From: GCA-002708315 sp964460905
GTDB lineage: Bacteria; Bacteroidota; Bacteroidia; Bacteroidales; F082
Direction: 5' to 3'
Assembly: GCA_964460905.1 (NCBI GenBank)
Contig: CAYWRM010000009.1
Span: 51,888-115,887, forward strand
DNA length: 64,000 bases
Shown: piece after piece, positions 24,731 through 34,418 of the stretch
How the letters are laid out: each line of letters starts with the position of its first letter
How positions within the stretch are numbered: the first letter of the stretch is position 1
Notes under the pieces: generated by a model
What the model saw: the letters and a program-made list of their open reading frames with translations, nothing else
What the model was told of the DNA's origin: nothing
Databases searched by the model: none
Position numbers and translations under genes: made by a program

Positions 24731-27169
24731 TTAAGTAATAATAAGGGGATTGCTAACTTTTGTATTTAACAAGGCATGATCTATAACATCTAACATACTA
24801 TCAACATAAATAAAAGTTAATCCTTTGATGTAATCTTTTTTAATATCATCGATATCTCTTTTATTCTCTTTAGAGAGCAAAATTTCTTTAATATTAGCAC
24901 GTTTTGCTGCAAGTATCTTTTCTTTAATTCCTCCCACTGGTAATACCTTGCCTCTAAGTGTTATTTCACCGGTCATAGCTAGCTTAGCTTTCACCTTTCG
25001 TTGTGTAAAGGCTGAGGCAAGAGCTGTAAGCATTGTTACGCCTGCAGAAGGGCCATCTTTTGGTGTTGCGCCTTCAGGAACATGAATATGTACATTCCAT
25101 TTCTCGAAAGTCTCGGGTTTGAGACCAAGAACTTCATGATGTGCCTTTAAGTATTCGAAAGCAAGACTTGCCGATTCTTTCATTACATCGCCAAGATTTC
25201 CTGTTAATTTCAGGTGCCCTTTTCCTTTACTTAGGCTTACTTCAATAAATAGAATTTCTCCCCCTACTGCTGTCCATGCTAAGCCTGTAACCACTCCTGC
25301 AATATTATTTGTTATATCTTTATCTTTTTGAAATCTGGGGATGCCTAATATTTCAGGTAGGTCATTTGTTGAGAGTTTTGGCTCATATGACTCATCCATA
25401 GCAATATACTTAGCTCTGTTTCGAATAACTTTTGCAATTTGCTTCTCAAGATTACGTACACCTGCTTCCCTTGTATACTCATCAATTATTTTTTCAATTA
25501 AAGCTTTGTTGAATTTAACCTGAGCAGGCTTTACACCATGTTCCTTATACTGTTTTGGAAGTAAATGTCTTTTAGCTATTTCAATTTTTTCCTCGAGTAA
25601 ATAACCGCTAAGGTCAATTATTTCCATTCTATCACGCAAGGCAGGGTGTACGGTAGATAAAGTGTTTGCCGTTGCAATGAACATGATGTTTGAAAGGTCG
25701 TACTCAACCTCTAAATAATTATCGTAAAAAGAATTGTTTTGTTCAGGGTCAAGTATCTCAAGAAGAGCAGCCTGAGGGTCGCCACTGTAATTATTACCGC
25801 TAACTTTATCAACCTCATCCAACATGAATACAGGGTTAGATGTTTTAACCTTTTTGAGACTTTGAATAATTCTACCGGGCATTGCACCTATATATGTTTT
25901 ACGGTGACCACGAAGTTCTGCTTCATCGCGAACACCTCCCAGCGACATGCGCACATATTTTCTTCCCAGTGCATGTGCAATTGATCTACCCAAAGACGTT
26001 TTCCCAACACCCGGAGGCCCAACAAAACATAATATTGGCGATTTCATATTATCCTTTAGCTTGAGTACCGCTAAGTGCTCTATGATTCTGTCTTTAATTT
26101 TTTCGAGTCCGTAGTGGTCGTTATTAAGTATTTTTAATGCATTGTTAAGATCTAGGTTATCTTTTGAGAATTTATTCCATGGTAATTCTACAAACAGGTC
26201 TAGATATCCTAGTTGTATAGAATACTCTGCAGCAGCAGGGTTCATCCTTTGAAGTTTTATCATCTCATTTTTGAAAACCTCTGCAATTTCATCTGACCAT
26301 AACTTTTTTGCAGCTTTATCATTCAGGTCTTTAATTTCACTGTCATGAGGACCACCGCCAAGTTCATCTTGAATAGTTTTAAGTTGTTGATTTAACATGA
26401 AATCACGTTGCTGTTTATCCATGTCAACTTTAACTTTTTTCTGAATATCATGTTTCAATTCAAGCATTTGAAGCTCTTTGGTCATGATCTCCAATACTTT
26501 ATTTGCACGTAGGTCGAGGTCTGTCATTTCCAATAGTTCCTGCTTTGCATCATTCTCAACATTTAAATTTGAAGACACGAAGTTTAACAAGAATACAGGA
26601 CTTTCAATGTTGTTAATTGCGAAGACGGCTTCAGATGGAATAGCAGGCGATTTCTCAATAATTTGAATACTAAGATCTTTAACCGAAGATATTAGAGCAC
26701 TAAATTTCTTATTCTCAGGAACCTTTCCTGTGTATTCAAGGCTAATAATCTTCGCTTTATAATATGGGTCTGATTGCGTAACTTCAGTAATTTCAAATCG
26801 TTTTTTGCCTTGTATAATTGCGGTAGTATTTCCATCAGGCATCTGAAGTATTTTAATCAACCTTGCTATCGTTCCAGTTTTTTGGAGGTCATCAATTTCA
26901 GGGTCTTCAACTTCTGCGTCTTTTTGTGCAACAACACCAATGGTTTTATTGCCTTGATATGCCTCTTTAATTAGCTTTATTGATTTATCTCGTCCAACAG
27001 TAATGGGTATCACTACTCCTGGAAATAGTACTGTGTTTCGAAGCGGAAGTATGGGTAATTCGTCTGGAACGTCTTCCGCGTTCATCATCTCTTCATCTTC
27101 AGTTGACAGTAATGGGAAAAATTCTGTTTCTGTATCCACTATGTCGGTTAATCCAATAATCTTATCCAT
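24731..27169 (-). CDS. lon: ATP-dependent Lon protease
   Basis: The 812-residue protein has the full LonA layout. An N-terminal substrate-recognition domain (about 36-240) comes first, then a coiled-coil linker, then the AAA+ module with Walker A GPPGVGKT (384-391) and Walker B VFMLDEVDK (447-455). The protease domain has the catalytic serine S708 in PKDGPSAGV and lysine K751 in GGIKEK, with the 43-residue spacing of E. coli Lon. It degrades misfolded and regulatory proteins in the cytoplasm. It starts at the ATG at 27169 and is followed closely by the peptide-binding lipoprotein gene. Confidence 0.97.
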   Translation of the reverse strand: MDKIIGLTDIVDTETEFFPLLSTEDEEMMNAEDVPDELPILPLRNTVLFPGVVIPITVGRDKSIKLIKEAYQGNKTIGVVAQKDAEVEDPEIDDLQKTGTIARLIKILQMPDGNTTAIIQGKKRFEITEVTQSDPYYKAKIISLEYTGKVPENKKFSALISSVKDLSIQIIEKSPAIPSEAVFAINNIESPVFLLNFVSSNLNVENDAKQELLEMTDLDLRANKVLEIMTKELQMLELKHDIQKKVKVDMDKQQRDFMLNQQLKTIQDELGGGPHDSEIKDLNDKAAKKLWSDEIAEVFKNEMIKLQRMNPAAAEYSIQLGYLDLFVELPWNKFSKDNLDLNNALKILNNDHYGLEKIKDRIIEHLAVLKLKDNMKSPILCFVGPPGVGKTSLGRSIAHALGRKYVRMSLGGVRDEAELRGHRKTYIGAMPGRIIQSLKKVKTSNPVFMLDEVDKVSGNNYSGDPQAALLEILDPEQNNSFYDNYLEVEYDLSNIMFIATANTLSTVHPALRDRMEIIDLSGYLLEEKIEIAKRHLLPKQYKEHGVKPAQVKFNKALIEKIIDEYTREAGVRNLEKQIAKVIRNRAKYIAMDESYEPKLSTNDLPEILGIPRFQKDKDITNNIAGVVTGLAWTAVGGEILFIEVSLSKGKGHLKLTGNLGDVMKESASLAFEYLKAHHEVLGLKPETFEKWNVHIHVPEGATPKDGPSAGVTMLTALASAFTQRKVKAKLAMTGEITLRGKVLPVGGIKEKILAAKRANIKEILLSKENKRDIDDIKKDYIKGLTFIYVDSMLDVIDHALLNTKVSNPLIIT

Positions 27170-27351
27170 ATTTTGATATCCTGTTAAGTCAAATTGTCAG
27201 CCGTAAAATAAACTAAATTACAGCATGTTGTTTAATAATCATCTAATCAGTAAGATAGAGTTGTTTAGCTATGTGCAATCTTATCGATAGATATAGAATG
27301 AGTTGTTAGTCAATTAGTATGCCAAATCTGAATAAATGTAATTGGTTGTTA

Positions 27352-28527
27352 TTATTTTTCCTTATGGCTGATATTGAAAAGTGTACTAAAAATATCTTCT
27401 TCGGTTTGGTCAAACTCCATGTTCCTTCTGCTGAAAACTGCCTTAGCAACCTCAATTAACTTTTTAAAGTTGTAAGGTTTTAATCCATGAGTACCTCCCC
27501 ACATAAACGATGGAATGAAATTACGCTGGAATCCTGAACCGTAAATATTACTTGAAACCCCTACAACTGTCCCTGTATTAAACATTGTGTTGATGCCGGA
27601 TTTTGAATGGTCACCCATAATGAGCCCACAAAATTGTAAACCTGTACTAATAAATGTATTTTCATTGTACGACCATATTCTAACAAAATCATATGTATTC
27701 TTTAAATTGGACGTATTTGAATCAGCTCCTAGATTACACCATTCTCCAATTACCGAATTTCCCAAAAAACCGTCATGACCTTTGTTGCTGTATCCAAAAA
27801 TAACAGAATTGTTTACTTCACCTCCAACTTTTGAATGAGGGCCAATGGTCGTTCCTGAATAAATTTTTGCATCCATTTTTACTGTGCTATGCTCACATAG
27901 AGCAAAAGGACCTCTAATCTTGCTTCCTTCCATAATTTCAGCGTCTTTGCCAATATAGATAGGTCCATCGGTAGTATTCAAAAAAGCATATTCTGCTTTT
28001 GCTCCTTCTTCAAAAAATATCTTATCAGGATCACCAATTATAAAGTTGGTATCTGGGATAATGGAAGATTTTCTGTTTTTTGTAATAAGTGTAAAATCGT
28101 CTACTATTACTTGTGGATTAAGTTGAAAGATATCCCAGGTGTTATCAATTTTAAAAAAATCAATACTGGTATCGATTTTCTGGTAATTAGATTTGTTAGC
28201 TGTATTAATGTCGGATGTTTCAAATCTTATTGCAATTTCAAAATCACCTCTCATTAAAATTTGCCCTGGTTGTAAGCTATTAATTTTATTTAACAATTCA
28301 GTGGTGGGAAGTACTGAGCCATTAATAAGTATATTGTTATCTGAAATTATTGTCGGATATTTCTTGCTCAGATACTCTTGAGTTTTAAATGAAACGTTTT
28401 CGTTTAAGTATACTTCCCATTTTTCTTTAATTGTGAGGATGCCTATTCTAATATCTGCAACAGGGCGTGTAAATGTTAAAGGAAGAAGTTTGTCACGTTC
28501 AGGTCCGTCAAATAATATATAATTCAT
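27352..28527 (-). CDS. GlmU-like sugar nucleotidyltransferase with left-handed beta-helix
   Basis: The 391-residue protein has an NTP_transf_4 N-terminus (MNYILFDGPERDKLLPLTFT, with the family's TRPVADIRIGI) and a hexapeptide-repeat beta-helix C-terminal half (about 190-350, with AEIMEGSKIRGPFALCEHS and VIGEWCNLGADSNTSNLKNT). This resembles a GlmU-type bifunctional layout, but the N-terminal domain belongs to a divergent family of Bacteroidota. Sugar-1-phosphate nucleotidyl transfer and/or acyl transfer is likely; the sugar is unknown. The neighbouring rpmE2 gene is a usual companion in this phylum. Confidence 0.85.
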   Translation of the reverse strand: MNYILFDGPERDKLLPLTFTRPVADIRIGILTIKEKWEVYLNENVSFKTQEYLSKKYPTIISDNNILINGSVLPTTELLNKINSLQPGQILMRGDFEIAIRFETSDINTANKSNYQKIDTSIDFFKIDNTWDIFQLNPQVIVDDFTLITKNRKSSIIPDTNFIIGDPDKIFFEEGAKAEYAFLNTTDGPIYIGKDAEIMEGSKIRGPFALCEHSTVKMDAKIYSGTTIGPHSKVGGEVNNSVIFGYSNKGHDGFLGNSVIGEWCNLGADSNTSNLKNTYDFVRIWSYNENTFISTGLQFCGLIMGDHSKSGINTMFNTGTVVGVSSNIYGSGFQRNFIPSFMWGGTHGLKPYNFKKLIEVAKAVFSRRNMEFDQTEEDIFSTLFNISHKEK

Positions 28528-28587
28528 AATCTAGAAAAGTATTGTAGAATAATAACTTATTAAAGGAGATAAAAGTACTAAAAATCA

Positions 28588-28620
28588 CAAAAAAAAAGTC
28601 TTTGCCAAAAACAAAGACTC
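28588..28620 (-). terminator. intrinsic terminator after rpmE2
   Basis: On the minus strand AGTCTTTG and CAAAGACT form a perfect 8-bp stem with a 7-base loop, followed by a run of nine T residues. It lies about 64 bases after the rpmE2 stop and before the GlmU-like gene, so that gene probably has its own promoter. Confidence 0.85.
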
Positions 28621-28683
28621 TACTTTTAATTGTTGATAAGATATTTATTGCTAACTGTATCATTTTTAGCAACAATACATTTA

Positions 28684-28950
28684 CTACTGATCTTTTTTAT
28701 CAAAGTGTTTTTTGTACTTGTTTTTAAACTTGTCAACACGTCCTGCTGTATCAACCAGTTTCATTTTACCGGTGAAGAATGGATGTGATTTATTTGAAAT
28801 CTCAAGTTTTACCAGTGGGTACTCTTTACCATCTTCCCACTCAATAGTATCTTTAGTGTTTGCAGTTGATCGTGTAATAAATGCGTAATCGTTTGACATG
28901 TCTTTGAAAACGACTAATCTGTAATCTTTTGGATGAATATCTTTTCTCAT
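28684..28950 (-). CDS. rpmE2: type B 50S ribosomal protein L31
   Basis: The 88-residue protein starts at the ATG at 28950 (MRKDIHPKDYRLVVFKD), 13 codons inside the longest frame, which matches the conserved L31 start. It has the type B hallmarks: no CxxC zinc knuckle, and the segments NKSHPFFTGKMKLVDTAGRV and DKFKNKYKKH. Type B forms replace zinc-binding L31 in this phylum or under zinc limitation. Here it may be the only L31. A -7 promoter element and a strong terminator bracket it, so it is monocistronic. Confidence 0.96.
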   Translation of the reverse strand: MRKDIHPKDYRLVVFKDMSNDYAFITRSTANTKDTIEWEDGKEYPLVKLEISNKSHPFFTGKMKLVDTAGRVDKFKNKYKKHFDKKDQ

Positions 28951-28986
28951 TTTTCTGATTTTTACTATGCTTTTTAAAAAGGGCTG

Positions 28987-28994
28987 CAAAAATA
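28987..28994 (-). promoter_or_regulatory. -7 promoter element for rpmE2
   Basis: TATTTTTG on the minus strand matches TAnnTTTG and lies about 36 bases upstream of the chosen ATG. This supports the shorter start, since the longer frame would begin right at the expected transcript start. Confidence 0.5.
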
Positions 28995-29052
28995 TTACCT
29001 TTATTAAATAAATCCTAATTATTTTAATAAAAACTTTATGGCGAATATTTCA

Positions 29053-30117
29053 TTATTGATTGTTAATTAAAAATTGCATTGTGTCAATTCCGTCAGCGTA
29101 ATCCCAAAGTTTAGGATGTTGGCTTGCGCCGGGTGGTATTACGTTTTTAATTTCTTTTGAAATTGATACAATACATTGAATTTTGGAGCTATTTTCTTCC
29201 AGTAACCTATTAGCAACTTTTATGTCAGAATAATATTCGTAGCTTATAACACTTACTGGTGATGCAAAGCTATTTTCTTCGATAAGTAGAAGGTTGCCAG
29301 TGTCGAAATGTTGACTACCATTAACTAGATATATAGCTTTATTGTACTCGTAGTTGTTAAAATATTTATGATTTAAACTAACTTTCTCATTCGATGAAAT
29401 AGTATCCAATAGTGTAGTAAAATCGTAATCAACTGGAATCATTATATGTGACACATTTCGGCAACCAAGTCCGTAGTACATAAAAATATCATCAGTAAGT
29501 TGTTTAAGCTCTTTTGCCGATTCCTTACCTGTTATTACAGCAATTCCATTTCTGCTTTTTCTGATAATGTTTGGGTATGTGCCAAAATAGTATTCAAAAT
29601 ACCGTGAAGTATTATTACTTCCAGTGGCAATTATTGCATCAAAATTTTGTAGTTGACTGGTTGTGAAGCTTATCATTTCTTCAAATGCAGGTTCGATACT
29701 TATAAGAAGGTTAGCAATTAAAGGTAGAAGTTTATTGTCATCGCTCGAGAGTTTTGCCTGAATTTTATTTCCAGATATTAGAACGGATAAGAAATCATGA
29801 AATCCAACTATGGGGATGTTTCCGGCCATTACAACACCAACAGTAATACTGGAGGTACTCTTTGTTAATTCTTGTTTATATGGTTTAATCCATGCCTCAA
29901 GGTTCGTTTTTGTAAGGCTTTCACCAATAGAGGTAAGCATGTATCTTACATTATCTTCAATAAACCACCCATTATAATTAACAGCATCTGTTACAGACTG
30001 TTCAAGCCTGTCCAGGATTTCATTATGATTTTCCTTTTGTAGTTGGTTATCTCCGATTTCAATAAGAAGCTTGCCAAGTGATTCAAAAGCTTTAATTCGA
30101 TTATTTAAACTGATCAT
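29053..30117 (-). CDS. LuxC-type acyl-CoA reductase
   Basis: The 354-residue protein is a LuxC-family acyl-CoA reductase, in the aldehyde dehydrogenase superfamily. The NAD-binding region is near GVVMAGNIPIVGFHDFLSV (about 94-112) and the likely catalytic Cys is in YYGLGCRNVS (about 218). Such proteins reduce acyl-CoA or acyl-enzyme to aldehyde with NADPH. In Bacteroidota without bioluminescence the role is unclear. No LuxD/E-like genes are adjacent. It follows the PD40 lipoprotein gene, with a palindromic element between them. Confidence 0.85.
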   Translation of the reverse strand: MISLNNRIKAFESLGKLLIEIGDNQLQKENHNEILDRLEQSVTDAVNYNGWFIEDNVRYMLTSIGESLTKTNLEAWIKPYKQELTKSTSSITVGVVMAGNIPIVGFHDFLSVLISGNKIQAKLSSDDNKLLPLIANLLISIEPAFEEMISFTTSQLQNFDAIIATGSNNTSRYFEYYFGTYPNIIRKSRNGIAVITGKESAKELKQLTDDIFMYYGLGCRNVSHIMIPVDYDFTTLLDTISSNEKVSLNHKYFNNYEYNKAIYLVNGSQHFDTGNLLLIEENSFASPVSVISYEYYSDIKVANRLLEENSSKIQCIVSISKEIKNVIPPGASQHPKLWDYADGIDTMQFLINNQ

Positions 30118-30201
30118 TTGAATATTTTTTACAAAAGTATAAAATGATTGAATAGAGGAATAGTAGAATGTGAATTTGAATAATGAAGTTTTATTAAATA
30201 T

Positions 30202-30368
30202 AGCCTGAAAAATTCATCACGCGGAGACGCAAAGTGTTGGATATGAATAATTCTATTAATGAGTTAGTTTGGACATATAAAAACCGGGTTTTTTAAGAAA
30301 AAGTTTTTAATTTACTTGTTCTTTGCGATTTAGCGCCTTTGTGAGAGGTTTTATGAATAATGCAGGCT
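30202..30368. repeat. 167-bp palindromic element with AGCCTG ends
   Basis: The left end is AGCCTGAAAAATTCATC (30202-30218) and the right end is ATGAATAATGCAGGCT (30353-30368). The inner arms (GCGGAGACGCAAAG near 30221 and TTTGCGATTTAGCGCC near 30322) are also inverted, and the right inner arm matches the 22892-23045 element. It lies 12 bases after the lipoprotein stop codon, read on the minus strand. Confidence 0.75.
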
Positions 30369-30380
30369 AAGATATTCTCT

Positions 30381-31463
30381 TTAATTTTCAAGATAAACTA
30401 AATCACGTAACTTAAAAGGGAGTCCAACATAGTATAAATCAAAACCACCTTTGCCTCCCGGTCTGTTTGAAGAAAATATCATAAGGTCGTTTATAAATCT
30501 GTCAACTGCAATTGTTACAGGTCGAAACTCATCATATTCAGTATTTATATCTTCTCCAAAATTTACCGGTGATGACCAAATGCCATTTTCATACCAAGAG
30601 TAGTAAAGGTCATAACCACCAAAGCCCCCCTCACGATTAGATGTAAATACCATAAGATGTGCATTTACATATGGGCATTTATCTTCTGAGGATGAATTGA
30701 GCTCTGTAATTATAACAGGGTTAATAATAGTGTCCTTCTTAAGCATTTCAATAAAATCATCATTCTCGGGTAAATTTACACTGTAAATTCCTGTGTTTCC
30801 AGGAGTACTTGAATTAAATATCATTTGTTCAAAGTTCGAAGGACTCACATCCCATTGGTTAATGTCATCAGTTTCTTCGCTAAAGAATGAAATATATTGT
30901 AGGTCGTATGTAGAATCAACCATACTTATGTTGAACGGCCCGTAATAGGTTCCATCGATTCCACTGCCATCTGATTTATAATAAACATACTTTGATTGAT
31001 AATTATTTGATTCATAATTTGAGGAATAGGTTACAAGGTTTATCAGGGTATAATTGCTATTATTATAATTTATTCCATAGTTTAGAGAATAAGGGCCAAA
31101 TTCATTATCTGTCGTATTTATCATGCTTAACAGGGTGTCAGCAAATCTCATATCGTAATAGCTTATTGAATTGTTTATAGTAAGAAGTCCTGTTTCCATA
31201 TCCCACCATATGTTAAGGTTGTCACCTACAACATCGAATTTTTCACCTTGACTATTTCTATTTGAAGAAAAGAAAAGATATGGTGAATAATGAATTATAG
31301 GCAAAGCACTATTGTAATCATCATATTCTGAGTTAACTTCAGCAAAATTTACAGGAACTTTTGGAAAAACCCCTTCTTTGTATTCGGGATTGTTAATGTA
31401 AGGGCAGCCTGCAAAAACAAATGTTAGTACTACCAATATTGCAATTGTAAATAGGTTTTTCAT
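30381..31463 (-). CDS. PD40-repeat lipoprotein of unknown function
   Basis: The 360-residue protein has a lipoprotein signal peptide (MKNLFTIAILVVLTFVFAGC, Cys20). Its beta-propeller-like body has at least two WD40-like/PD40 repeats with the pattern FSSNRxGGxGGxDLYY: VFTSNREGGFGGYDLYYSW (about 270-290) and MIFSSNRPGGKGGFDLYY (about 328-345). Such repeats are common in outer-membrane-associated proteins of Bacteroidota, often with an OmpA domain that is absent here. The role is probably envelope binding or structure. A palindromic element follows directly 3'. Confidence 0.8.
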   Translation of the reverse strand: MKNLFTIAILVVLTFVFAGCPYINNPEYKEGVFPKVPVNFAEVNSEYDDYNSALPIIHYSPYLFFSSNRNSQGEKFDVVGDNLNIWWDMETGLLTINNSISYYDMRFADTLLSMINTTDNEFGPYSLNYGINYNNSNYTLINLVTYSSNYESNNYQSKYVYYKSDGSGIDGTYYGPFNISMVDSTYDLQYISFFSEETDDINQWDVSPSNFEQMIFNSSTPGNTGIYSVNLPENDDFIEMLKKDTIINPVIITELNSSSEDKCPYVNAHLMVFTSNREGGFGGYDLYYSWYENGIWSSPVNFGEDINTEYDEFRPVTIAVDRFINDLMIFSSNRPGGKGGFDLYYVGLPFKLRDLVYLEN

Positions 31464-31548
31464 AGATAGTTAATTTTAATCTCATATTTAAGAAAATACC
31501 ATGCCAAAAGGAAATGGTACATGCATAAAAGTTGCCGATTATTGCAAT

Positions 31549-32184
31549 TTAGAATGAGTTAAAACTATTTGAGCGACTGAAATTTGAAAACGGGGAAGCA
31601 TTGTTCATCATAGGGTTGATGGGATTCATTCCCGGACTATATATAGGATAGTTTTGCTGACGATATTCGAACCCAACATTAATTCTAACATTGTCAGTAA
31701 CTTTGTATTCAACATCCATTATTACTCCCTGAGAACTAAAATCTAAATAAGGCGAACTTGATTCTAATTTAGGAGTTGGAGGATTGAGGAGAAAAGTTTT
31801 ATATCCTGTGCCACGTATGGTTATTTTTTCATTAAGCTCATACGCACCGGAAATAAAAACATGCCCATAATTTGATAGTTGTGAATTAAATGGGCTGCTA
31901 TTTCCTATGAATAAAGATGAATAGCCAATTCCTGTACTCAGTGAAAACTTATTTGAAACGGGAAATGATATACTAGGAAATATAGACGTTCCAAATGTGT
32001 TAATTCCAGGGCCAAATGATGTAAATGATGAAGAAAGTGAGACCGAAATATCGGGCTTAAAACTATTATTTTGTTTTGTATTTGTGGTGTTAGTATATGC
32101 ACCTGTCTGAGCATTGGACGAAGTGCCAACAACCATAAGTATTACAAATAAACCAGCCAAATATGCATTAGAAAATGACTTCAT
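31549..32184 (-). CDS. probable outer-membrane beta-barrel protein, unknown function
   Basis: I place the start at the ATG at 32184 (MKSFSNAYLAGLFVILMVVG), 32 codons inside the longest frame, because this gives a signal peptide cleaved near SNA. The mature part has alternating beta segments (SVSLSSSFTSFGPG, YELNEKITIRGTGYK, YKVTDNVRINVGFEYR). It ends in a Ser/Asn/Met-rich tail terminating in Phe. This resembles small barrels but no family is recognised. The ORF upstream of 32184 overlaps the AlbA_2 gene's region only by proximity, and the longer frame is unlikely to be translated. Confidence 0.6.
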   Translation of the reverse strand: MKSFSNAYLAGLFVILMVVGTSSNAQTGAYTNTTNTKQNNSFKPDISVSLSSSFTSFGPGINTFGTSIFPSISFPVSNKFSLSTGIGYSSLFIGNSSPFNSQLSNYGHVFISGAYELNEKITIRGTGYKTFLLNPPTPKLESSSPYLDFSSQGVIMDVEYKVTDNVRINVGFEYRQQNYPIYSPGMNPINPMMNNASPFSNFSRSNSFNSF

Positions 32185-32282
32185 ATTACTAATTATAATG
32201 CAAACATATATAAATATGGGGATAATTACTGTGTATTTTATTTTTGTAAGTGAGAAAACTGTTAACTTTTCTAAAAACATAA

Positions 32283-32930
32283 CTATTCCGTTGGATCACA
32301 TAATGAGAATGAGCTGTCAAATTCGCTAACGTTCATTTTTATTATATTCATGATAATTAATTCAGCCAGTATATTCTCAATTTTGAATTTGGACAAGTCT
32401 AACATCAATATTAACTGGCTTAACAACAGAGAATTATTATTTCTAAATATTTCAAGTAATATACTAACATCATCAGAATAGACTAGTTTAATATCCTTAT
32501 TGTCGGCTAGCTTTTTCCATATTTTCATTTGGATACCATTAGCAAGAATGTTTTGGTCATGAACTCTGATATATGCTCTAAGTTTTCCATTATTATCAGG
32601 GGTACGATGGGGAGCAGTACCGCTTTTTGTAATATTAACTTCGAGGACTTTCTTCCCTGTTATTATCCATTCTTTAGAATTAAAATTTACTTTTGGATCG
32701 CAATATTTACTTGCTGAATTTTCAACCATATAGTATTCCTCTTCAGATTTAATACCTGAAATTTTTCCGTTATCCTCAACGCCAATTAATAGTTTGCCAC
32801 CCTCAGTGTTCGCAAAGGATGCTAGTGAACGTGCAATTTTAGCAGGGTCGCTTACTTCAAATTTGAAATCAAGATGTAACCCTTCGCCTTGTTCAATAAG
32901 GTTTACTATTTTATGTTTTTTTATGATCAA
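32283..32930 (-). CDS. AlbA_2 (Schlafen-like) ATP-binding-domain protein
   Basis: The 215-residue protein has an AlbA_2/divergent AAA-4 domain (about 10-130): GEGLHLDFKFEVSDPAKIA, SFANTEGGKLLIGVEDNG, and the PHRTPDNNGKLRAYIRVHD segment. A short C-terminal part looks like a winged helix. Such proteins are predicted nucleic-acid-binding or helicase-like regulators, but their function is not established. It follows pyrI by 17 bases on the same strand, so it is probably expressed with pyrB-pyrI. A tie to pyrimidine control is speculative. Confidence 0.8.
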   Translation of the reverse strand: MIIKKHKIVNLIEQGEGLHLDFKFEVSDPAKIARSLASFANTEGGKLLIGVEDNGKISGIKSEEEYYMVENSASKYCDPKVNFNSKEWIITGKKVLEVNITKSGTAPHRTPDNNGKLRAYIRVHDQNILANGIQMKIWKKLADNKDIKLVYSDDVSILLEIFRNNNSLLLSQLILMLDLSKFKIENILAELIIMNIIKMNVSEFDSSFSLCDPTE

Positions 32931-32947
32931 TAGGGCTAAGTGTTTTT

Positions 32948-33418
32948 TTAAAGAAATTCAATGCTTTCTTTACCCATAGTTTTTTCACAATAGTGACATG
33001 CAAGTTTCATAGTTCCCTTATGATCTTGTACTACGTTAAACTTAGTAGTTATACCTTGAATATTGGTAACACATTTAGGGTTAAAGCATTTTACAATTTT
33101 TTCAACATAATCAGGCAGATGAACATTCTCTTTTTTAGTAACTTCGTAATCGGTAATCTCAATTAAAGTAGCAGAAGGTGCAACCAAAGCTATTTTATTT
33201 ATTTCTTCATCTTTAAAATATTTATCACTAATTTTAATAATCCCTTTTTTACCAAATTTCTTACTCTCAAGTGAATTTCCGAAATAAATTTGATTAGATG
33301 AATTTTCGAGATTCAGTATTTTAATTACCTGAAATGCCTTATCAGAAGGTATATGATCGATTACAGTACCATTGCGAATTGCGGATACTTTAAGTTCTTT
33401 TCTTTTATTATTGTCCAT
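32948..33418 (-). CDS. pyrI: aspartate carbamoyltransferase regulatory chain
   Basis: The 156-residue chain has an N-terminal allosteric nucleotide-binding domain (VSAIRNGTVIDHIPSDKAFQ, 11-30) and a C-terminal zinc domain with four cysteines (C111, C116, C141, C144). These chains join PyrB trimers into the allosteric holoenzyme inhibited by CTP. It lies 55 bases downstream of pyrB. Length is normal. Control of the pair is discussed under the attenuator upstream of pyrB. Confidence 0.95.
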   Translation of the reverse strand: MDNNKRKELKVSAIRNGTVIDHIPSDKAFQVIKILNLENSSNQIYFGNSLESKKFGKKGIIKISDKYFKDEEINKIALVAPSATLIEITDYEVTKKENVHLPDYVEKIVKCFNPKCVTNIQGITTKFNVVQDHKGTMKLACHYCEKTMGKESIEFL

Positions 33419-33473
33419 GATTTTGATAATTTGATGTTGTTTTTAACATATTAGGTTAGTAAGTGATCTTGGA

Positions 33474-34394
33474 TTATAACTTGAGATCCAAAATTGCTGC
33501 TATTAAGGCTTGCCTGACATATACGCCATTTTTTGCTTGTTGAAAATAATATGCTTTCGGGTTATCATCAACATCCTCATTTATTTCGTTAACTCTAGGA
33601 AGTGGATGGAGCACTTTCATATTATCTTTTGAATTTGTCAGCATACTATTATCCAGGATATATGCATTTTTAACTTTTTCATATTCAAGAGGATCGGGAA
33701 ATCGTTCTCCTTGAATTCGAGTCATGTAAAGTATATCGGCAATTGGCATTATATCCATCATGTCGGTATATTGATGGTACTCAAGTCCTGCGTTTTTGAT
33801 CCATGTTTTAACAGAGCTTGGCATTTTTAATGATTCGGGTGAAACAAAATGGAATGTTGCATCAAACAGCGAAAGAGCTTGAACCAATGAGTGAACTGTT
33901 CGACCATATTTTAAATCACCAATCATTGCAATATTAATATTCTCAAGGCTTCCCTGCGTTTTTCTTATGGAGTATAAGTCGAGTAAACATTGCGTTGGGT
34001 GCTGATTTGCGCCGTCACCGGCATTGATAATTGGTACAGGAGATACTTCACTGGCATATCTTGCACTGCCGTCCATTGGATTTCGCATTACAATTAGGTC
34101 GGAATAATTACTTACAGTAAGAATAGTATCCTTCAATGATTCGCCCTTTCTAATACTTGATGTGTCGGCACTGGCAAAGCCAATTATGCTTCCACCCATA
34201 TATTGAACTGCACTTTCAAAACTTAGACGAGTGCGTGTTGATGGCTCGAAAAATAAGGATGCAACAACATGCTTGTTTAATATTTGTCGGCGCTGATCTT
34301 TTTCAAATTCTTCAGCTAAGTCGAGTATTTGAATTATTTCATCTTTACTATAATCGGTTATCGAAACCAGACTTCTATCTACTAAATTGCTCAT
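33474..34394 (-). CDS. pyrB: aspartate carbamoyltransferase catalytic chain
   Basis: The 306-residue protein carries the carbamoyl-phosphate loop STRTRLSFES (about 52-61), the HPTQCLLDLYSI segment (about 131-142), the aspartate-binding loop RIQGERF (about 225) and HPLPRV near 263. It makes carbamoyl-aspartate in the first committed step of pyrimidine synthesis. It is followed by pyrI. Upstream, a leader peptide overlaps a strong attenuator that ends 33 bases before the ATG. Confidence 0.97.
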   Translation of the reverse strand: MSNLVDRSLVSITDYSKDEIIQILDLAEEFEKDQRRQILNKHVVASLFFEPSTRTRLSFESAVQYMGGSIIGFASADTSSIRKGESLKDTILTVSNYSDLIVMRNPMDGSARYASEVSPVPIINAGDGANQHPTQCLLDLYSIRKTQGSLENINIAMIGDLKYGRTVHSLVQALSLFDATFHFVSPESLKMPSSVKTWIKNAGLEYHQYTDMMDIMPIADILYMTRIQGERFPDPLEYEKVKNAYILDNSMLTNSKDNMKVLHPLPRVNEINEDVDDNPKAYYFQQAKNGVYVRQALIAAILDLKL

Positions 34395-34418
34395 AATTAT
34401 TTGGTTATTGGTTTATTT

